Shown one piece after another: positions 60,224 to 64,000 of a DNA stretch of 64,000 bases (its first letter is position 1; every line of letters starts with the position of its first letter). The DNA comes from Bicyclus anynana (taxonomy: Eukaryota; Arthropoda; Insecta; Lepidoptera; Nymphalidae), in assembly GCF_947172395.1 (NCBI RefSeq), contig NC_069107.1, positions 10,522,101 through 10,586,100 on the forward strand. The letters run 5' to 3'. The notes beneath the pieces are model-generated. The model saw only the letters and a program-made list of their open reading frames with translations, had not been told where the DNA came from and did not search any database. The position numbers and the translations under genes are program-made.

Positions 60224-63200
60224 CGATGGTGGTGGTAATGGTGTTACAGATCGCGACGGCGAGCAGATGTTCGAGTTCGACGGCGAGTCGACGTCGGCCG
60301 TGGTGCCGGAGAGCGTGCTGAAGCACTCGCTGGGCAGCACGTTCGCGCTGTCCGTGTGGCTGCGGCACGCGCCCCCGCCCGACCACGACAAGCACCGCAA
60401 GGAGCACGTGCTCTGCCTGGCTGACGACCACAGTGAGATCATTTGCGTTATGTAATGCTAGAACTGCACGATACGATCGAGCAAAGCCAGCAAGAAAATC
60501 TCCTAAAGGAAATATAATATTTTGACATTTTTCTCGTAACAGAAATGAACCGACACCACTACGCGTTCTTCGTGCGCAACTGCCGTCTGATTCTGCTGCT
60601 GCGGAGAGACTTCGGGGAGGGCGACCTGAACATCTTCAGACCTGCCGAATGGCGCTGGAAGCTGCCCGAGGTATGGAACATGTCTTGGACATTCTGTTTA
60701 TTTGGCAATCACGCCTGATGATAAGGGCAACTTCGGAACGTGATAGTTGTAGAAGATGCGTCTTGACTTCAAGATACCCTATTATAGATTAGGGATAATG
60801 GAAGTTGGAACCTAGAATATAGAATCCTTATCTTTGTAGAAAATAGGATTGAAAGAAACAGGAAAAACTGCTAATATGTTTAGTGCAGTCTACGTTGCAA
60901 TGGAGATATCTCGTATGTGAAGGATGAAAGAGATGTTATTCCTGAACACAATCTCAAGACTTCGTTGTGTTTATTTTAGTGTACCTCTCAGGTATTCAAA
61001 AGGTTTCATTACCATCATTAACAACGCATATTCTGCTCACTGTTGTGCACGAATCTCATCTCAGAACTAGAGACATTATGCTAATTCCACGATGTTTTTC
61101 TTCATCGTCATAACAAGTTAAACCTAACTTTCTGATCATATTCTGCAGGTTTGCGACAACGAGTGGCACCACTACGCGGTGAACGTGCGCTTCCCCAACG
61201 TGGAGCTGTTCGTGGACGGCGAGCCGTACCGCGCCGCCGACGGCAAGGGGCCCGAGGTCATCGACGACTGGCCGCTGCACCCCGCGCACGGCGTCAACAC
61301 CACGCTCGTCATCGGCGCCTGCTGGCAAGGTGTGTGCAGGCTACAGGCAGAACACTCGTGTGTCTAGCAACAATCAAATGGCAACAAGAAAATGTAGTAT
61401 TTCTAGTAAATATGACAAGATGAATCTTGATGGTCTTCTTAAGCTATGGTTTTCAATTTAAGATCCAATGAATTCGTTCCTAATTGTTCAACAATAATTT
61501 GCGCAACTTTCTCCTGCCGATTGTAAAGGCGTGTTTGTCGTTGCAGGCACGGAGAGCGACATGAAGCATCACATGCACGGCTGGATGGCCGGGCTCGGCC
61601 TGCTGCTGGGCGGCGTGCACTCGCCCTCCGAGCTGCGCTGCTGTGCGCGCTGCCGGGAGGGACTCAGCCTGGCGCCTGATCTATGTGAGTCCTGCAATCT
61701 TGGCAATACCTCAACTGCATGCCTCGCGAAAAAAAAGATATATTGTCGCAGCTCTACAGCATTCACTATTAGATACCTTTGTCTGTGCTCCCAAAATCTT
61801 TACAAGAACTCATGAAAAGGGTAAAATTTCTTGCAGTGTCTATTTTGTTATTCCTCACAATTTGTAAGATAGGTTGGAAGTTTTTTCACTATCAGAAACT
61901 ATCTCCATTTTGTACCTCTTTCTTTTTCTCAAAATGTTGATCATACTTTACTTTTAGTATGATCCTTTTGTACACTTTAGAAATGTGAATCTTACCTATA
62001 CAAGCATTTTTGAAGTGTAAAATGTTACCTTTTTCCATGATCCCAATTTGTTGATCGTACTTTTTGTCTGAGGAGTGAAGCGCAGTTTCCTGGAACTATG
62101 GAGGAAGTGTCTTCTTCTAATCCCTTCGACTACAGAAGCAAGTTTTTGTCAATAGTTACAAATAATCTCTATTCAATATTCCATACCTACTCACTTTAAA
62201 TCTTGATTTTACATAAAAGTAGTAGAGTTTACAAGTTTGCACGTTTTGTCTTCTTCAGAAAGTCTTTTTACCGTTGTCAAAATGAAAAAAGGAAAGTTAC
62301 AAAATGATCCATCCATCCGCAGACCTGAAGTCGGTGTCGGTGGAGGGCGACGGGGCGGCGGAGGTGGAGACGCTGGTGCGGCGCGTGGCGTACGGCGACG
62401 CGCGCTCCTTCCCCACGCCCGGCCGCCGCAACGTGCACCTCGCCACCACCATCACGTGAGTGTCTGAAGACGGTGTGGCTTATTGTGTAATCACAATAAG
62501 ACATAGTAATGGCCCTCGGACTCTTGCAGGGCACTCTCGGATCTAGAAGCACCAGGCTGCGCCAATTGCTGGAGTCTCCCAAATTTCGTACTAAAAACCC
62601 AGCTAAGCCAGCTGGAGATAAAATGACACTAAAATTGGATCCACTCCAGTGACAAACTCCAAAAATATCCACTTTTACCCTTTTAAATGATGTACGTAAC
62701 CATTTGGAAAACGAATATGTCAAAATAAGAACACATTTCCCTTTTACCCTTTAAATCCGTTCCTTTTTAGTTTGTGTAATGTGATGCCTTGTTTACTGGC
62801 GTCTCCCTCGGGCGGGCTGGTAAAATTATACCGAACATTTATGTGTGCCTCCCGGCAGTTGATAAATTAAAATCACGCTCAATAAATAATGTAACGTTCC
62901 CCAGATGCGACAATGGACGCGTGATCAAGGCGCGGCCGGCGGAGTCGTACGTGATGGTGCTGGCGCCGCAGACGCCCACCATCCTGCTGAACGGCAGCGC
63001 GGACGCGGCGCGCGACTACGCGCACTTCCGCGCCGGCCTGCCCGTGTTCCCCGACCTGCGGGTGCAGGTGCTGGCGCGCTCCGGGGACAACGTCAAGGGT
63101 GAGTTGAACTGCCAAAGTGTCGAAACTTCAGCGACGGAAATTATCAGTCGGTATGACTCACCAGACGCCAAACCAGGTCAGCAGTAAAGACGAAAGCGTT

Positions 63201-63678
63201 TTCTACTTTCTTTCACGTAACGTGTCGCGTGTGTCGACTGGTGTTAAGGGGCAATTGGAAAACCATTACAAGCGTATTCGACGGACCGTTCGGCGCAGCG
63301 CGTTCGGCAAGTTATTTTTTCAAAATTGTGCGTTACCATTTTAGTATAGGATCAACAGGAATTTAAACAGTGGTCAATAGACTCGACAATTGGTTTCTCA
63401 ATCCTGATGCACGCAACAAAGATTTGTTAAATATTTATTTCGGTCTCATATGAAATCAGAAGTGGGATACAATAATAAGTGTAACATCACTGTACACAGA
63501 AGCCGAGACGCAAAAGCTGGACTCGTGCGTGGTGTCGGTGTACCCCGCGCTCAACCCCGACCACGAGGCGCTGGCGCTGCGCGGCGCGGGCGCGCTGCCC
63601 GCCGCCGACGTGCGCGCCACGCTCACGCGCGACGGCGTCAGCCTCACCGGCACCGACACCGTGCACAACTACCAGAAG
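50823..63678 (+). CDS. Cals: Calsyntenin, partial gene (13 internal exons)
   Basis: Calsyntenins are type I membrane proteins of neurons. In known members two extracellular cadherin repeats and a LamG-like domain precede one membrane helix and a cytoplasmic tail that binds kinesin light chain; they act at synapses and in axonal transport. Thirteen exons, each recognised by family sequence, join without a phase conflict and give 687 whole codons. Family landmarks in order are YHGLIREN, VNEFAPVF, NTEPLEY, LFPAARLE, CDRDTY, LLPSPG, CDNEWHHYAVN, IGACWQ, CRCREGL-like cysteines, ILLNG and VFPDL. Exon 1 here starts with two bases completing a codon, so at least one upstream exon (signal peptide) is missing. 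Exon 13 ends in phase 0, and the transmembrane and cytoplasmic parts lie beyond the edge. Exons are strikingly GC-rich against AT-rich introns. The identity is firm; exon edges come from splice consensus and phase, without transcript data. Confidence 0.95.
54592..54763 (-). mobile_element. Helitron-like element in intron a-b
   Basis: CTAG at 54592-54595 after A, then TGACGCCGCGCGGTTTCC and the family body back to a degenerate TATAATA end. A second, different Helitron-like 3' part abuts its left side (about 54490-54591). Confidence 0.65.
55331..55363. repeat. 13 bp perfect palindrome, 7-base loop
   Basis: CATTCACCCATAC and GTATGGGTGAATG flank GTAGTAG. Confidence 0.9.
56660..56781 (+). CDS. 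Cals: Calsyntenin exon b: first cadherin repeat
   Basis: The acceptor TTTGCAG lies at 56653-56659 and the donor GTACGT starts at 56782. It holds forty codons plus two bases (phase 2). It starts IMVIDENEARLRV and contains the cysteines of YPLNCEKRRNYKF and AVGCDG, matching the family's 'DCE..YxFxIxAxDC' stretch. A second GT four bases downstream would break the phase with the next exon, so the first is chosen. It is separated from exon a by a 5.7 kb intron. Confidence 0.93.
57200..57440 (+). pseudogene. Decayed LTR-retrotransposon (Ty3/Gypsy-type) RT fragment in intron b-c
   Basis: A plus-strand open frame contains LHEVLERRNKYGVTLNIDKS and then EFSREIIFF. This resembles the region just after the catalytic motif of Ty3/Gypsy reverse transcriptases (VLxRLxKYGVTLNxxKCEFxxxxIxFLG). 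The upstream catalytic YxDD block is absent, the downstream FLGH is altered and no LTR is visible. It is a short relic inside the calsyntenin intron and plays no part in splicing that I can see. Confidence 0.55.
57551..57765 (+). CDS. Cals: Calsyntenin exon c: cadherin 1/2 junction
   Basis: The acceptor TTTGCAG ends at 57550. The exon opens with one base completing a Thr codon, then VPVHITVTDVNEFAPVF, the DxNEFAPxF calcium-binding linker typical of cadherin repeats. RVDATDRDCTPRYGDVCKYEIL follows, the cysteine pair of calsyntenin cadherin 2. The donor is weak (GTCGGT at 57766), but it is fixed by phase: the split Gly codon joins DDEG to VIRNTEPLEY of the next exon, as in the family. Confidence 0.94.
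58101..58247 (+). CDS. Cals: Calsyntenin exon d: second cadherin repeat
   Basis: The acceptor GCTGCAG precedes it and the donor GTAAGT starts at 58248. It enters and leaves in phase 1. It reads VIRNTEPLEYDKSHNH, then VVAYDCGMM and VNKPCRAGWKG. These match the second cadherin repeat end (TAYDCG) and the 'KPxCxPxWxGW' hinge of calsyntenins. Confidence 0.94.
58564..58764 (+). CDS. Cals: Calsyntenin exon e: linker before LamG
   Basis: The acceptor CGCAG ends at 58563 and the donor GTACCT starts at 58765. It enters and leaves in phase 1. It contains RVDYAPGTGPLALFPAARLE, then a GVACDRDTYTVHAQRSICG segment that matches the family's CDRDxYSExxLxxLCG. It is extremely GC-rich, so long open frames on the other five readings here are shadows. 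Confidence 0.94.
58815..59040. repeat. Unnamed repeat X, copy 3 in intron e-f
   Basis: TTGATGAGTGGCATAAGGAG, AGCAAGGAAAGCCAGAGA and, later, ATTTTGTCGGTTGTGAGTAC match in order the copies at 12775 and 18855. Confidence 0.55.
59177..59480 (-). repeat. tRNA-derived SINE, family B, full copy in intron e-f
   Basis: On the minus strand the right end reads like a tRNA head: GATAGCCCAGTGG (A-box-like) and GGTTCGAATCC (B box), followed by a body that ends with the complement of ATTCGGCTCACTGCTGAG. Other copies lie at about 12522, 13690, 38820 and 45092, with fragments at 35160 and 61012. It is antisense to calsyntenin. Confidence 0.8.
59775..59855 (+). CDS. Cals: Calsyntenin exon f: short exon with GC donor
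   Basis: The acceptor TTATCAG ends at 59774. Two bases complete a Gly codon, then 26 codons: LDQKTIDLLPSPGAGKEWAK and six more residues. LLPSPG is a strong family match. Unlike its neighbours this exon is AT-rich. Exon g must be entered in phase 1, and the only phase-compatible junction with a donor-like sequence is AG|GCAAGT at 59854-59861, a consensus GC donor. GT dinucleotides nearby (59860, 59876) give the wrong phase. Confidence 0.88.
60186..60227. repeat. (GAT)n microsatellite just before a splice acceptor
   Basis: About a dozen GAT units lie roughly 20-60 bases upstream of the acceptor of calsyntenin exon g. The tract is open in the exon's frame and would read as poly-Asp if retained. 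Confidence 0.9.
60250..60432 (+). CDS. Cals: Calsyntenin exon g: start of LamG domain
   Basis: The acceptor is TTACAG at 60244-60249 and the donor GTGAGA starts at 60433. It enters and leaves in phase 1. It reads DRDGEQMFEFDGESTS, LGSTFALSVWLRHAPP and KEHVLCLADDH, matching the LamG start of calsyntenins (FEFNGTxxV, FTxSxWMRH, ETILC). The acceptor lacks a pyrimidine tract and follows a (GAT)n tract. Confidence 0.92.
60543..60670 (+). CDS. Cals: Calsyntenin exon h: LamG domain
   Basis: The acceptor AACAG ends at 60542 and the donor GTATGG starts at 60671. It enters in phase 1 and leaves in phase 0. It encodes MNRHHYAFFVRNCRLILLLR and then RPAEWRWKLPE, matching the family's 'NRHHYSLxVHGCRLxFLxR' and 'RPAExxWKL' strands of the LamG fold. 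The intron before it is only 110 bp. Confidence 0.94.
61012..61125 (-). repeat. SINE family B fragment in intron h-i
   Basis: A diverged stretch containing CATATTCTGCTCACTGTTG and the ACGATGTTTTTCTTCATCG body motif matches the 3' part of SINE family B. The tRNA-like head is missing. Confidence 0.55.
61149..61329 (+). CDS. Cals: Calsyntenin exon i: LamG domain
   Basis: The acceptor TCTGCAG ends at 61148 and the donor GTGTGT starts at 61330. It enters in phase 0 and leaves in phase 1. It reads VCDNEWHHYAVNVRFPNVEL, FVDGEPY, DDWPLHP and TTLVIGACWQ. This is the most diagnostic block of the family (VCDxEWHHYxLNxxFPxVxLxxDG ... VGACWQ). Confidence 0.96.
61547..61684 (+). CDS. Cals: Calsyntenin exon j: end of LamG domain
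   Basis: The acceptor GTTGCAG ends at 61546 and the donor GTGAGT starts at 61685. It enters and leaves in phase 1. It contains HHMHGWMAGLGLLLGGVHSP and then LRCCARCREGLSL, matching the family's 'FxGYLAGLxLxxGxxxxxxVxxCLxxCxEGL'. An extra Cys pair is visible beside the conserved ones. Confidence 0.94.
62323..62455 (+). CDS. Cals: Calsyntenin exon k: membrane-proximal ectodomain
   Basis: The acceptor CCGCAG ends at 62322 and the donor GTGAGT starts at 62456. It enters in phase 1 and leaves in phase 2. It reads LKSVSVEGDGAAEVETLVRR, VAYGDARSFPTPGRRNVHLA and TTIT. This matches the family's 'LTLEGDDVxxxxxxLxxVAYxNxRxFPTPGxRxLxLxTxV'. Confidence 0.94.
62905..63098 (+). CDS. Cals: Calsyntenin exon l: membrane-proximal ectodomain
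   Basis: The acceptor CCCCAG ends at 62904 and the donor GTGAGT starts at 63099. It enters in phase 2 and leaves in phase 1. Contents are CDNGRVIKARPAESYVMVLA, PQTPTILLNGSAD and AGLPVFPDLRVQV, matching the family's 'CxxxxxxxxPxxxxYVxVLxPxxPxIxLxG' and 'GVPLFPDLxI' blocks. Confidence 0.94.
63500..63678 (+). CDS. Cals: Calsyntenin exon m: last exon in the window
   Basis: The acceptor ACACAG ends at 63499 and the donor GTGAGA starts at 63679. It enters in phase 1 and leaves in phase 0. It reads AETQKLDSCVVSVYPALNPD, HEALAL and later GVSLTGTDTVHNYQK, matching 'LDxCxVxVxPxLNPDHExLxL' and the 'xGVxSxxxYExxL' region before the membrane helix. The next exon should continue this block and is not found in the remaining 322 bases. 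Confidence 0.93.
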
Positions 63679-63916
63679 GTGAGAGAGACGGTCAACACCC
63701 CGCGCCCGAGCCCCTCAGCCGCAGCCCCGAAAAGGGGCTGAAGAAATCACCGGGGGAGCAAGTTCCCGCAACTCATCCGGACAAGGAGGCCTTGAGACTT
63801 CTAGCCCCACCCTACACTCTTAGGAGGAGGTATTCTAACCACAAGGCGTTGGCGCTGTCCGCTGCTGACGTGTGTGCCATGATTATGGTTTCTGCTGGAG
63901 AGGTTTCGCCTCAACA

Positions 63917-64000
63917 AAATCATCATCATTATCATCACATCGGCCGATGGACGTCCACTGCAGTACATAGGCCTTTTGTAGGGACTTCCAAACATCACGA
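63917..64000 (-). repeat. RTE-type LINE 3' end at the window edge
   Basis: A CATCATCATTATCATCA tract (a minus-strand GAT tail) is followed by GGCCGATGGACGTCCACTGC and a ...TAGGCC...GACTTCC motif. The same order is seen at 20265-20395 (minus) and 38085-38327 (plus). It continues beyond the edge. Confidence 0.6.

Overview
The window is animal nuclear DNA, almost certainly from a lepidopteran (butterfly or moth). The support is AT-rich non-coding DNA packed with repeat types common in moth and butterfly genomes: short Helitron-like elements ending in CTAG between A and T, several tRNA-derived SINE families, RTE and Jockey/CR1/I-type LINE remnants and foldback MITEs. There is also one host gene with short introns and very GC-rich exons. 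I name no species. There is no bacterial operon, CRISPR array, rRNA or convincing functional tRNA.

Layout. Positions 1-50,822 hold no host coding exon that I can support. They contain a CR1-like LINE 3' end (about 1974-3234), a MITE beside it (3235-3580), clusters of Helitron-like elements (843-6891), a Jockey-type LINE 3' end (about 9075-9575), an RNase-H-bearing LINE 3' end (about 10285-11041), many SINEs, an RTE tail remnant (about 17160-17620), a LINE nested in a Helitron (25470-26193), a nearly complete RTE retrotransposon with target-site duplications (40969-44440) and a DNA transposon with an intact 457-codon transposase and decayed inverted repeats (46172-48047). GC-rich islands of unknown function lie between them. 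This stretch is either a very large 5' intron of the gene to the right or intergenic DNA.

From 50,823 to the right edge, thirteen consecutive plus-strand exons encode calsyntenin, a type I transmembrane cadherin/LamG protein of neurons. They cover the cadherin repeats, the LamG domain and part of the membrane-proximal ectodomain, 687 whole codons in unbroken phase. The signal-peptide exon(s) and the transmembrane and cytoplasmic exons lie outside the window or were not recognised. Intron 6 is unusual: it needs a GC donor, and its acceptor follows a (GAT)n tract with no pyrimidine tract.

The genes do not form a pathway. The window shows one host neuronal gene in repeat-rich DNA. The less ordinary items are the GC-AG intron, the wide-spaced DDE transposase, the LINE with a single in-frame stop, a set of perfect short-loop palindromes and several repeat families I cannot name.
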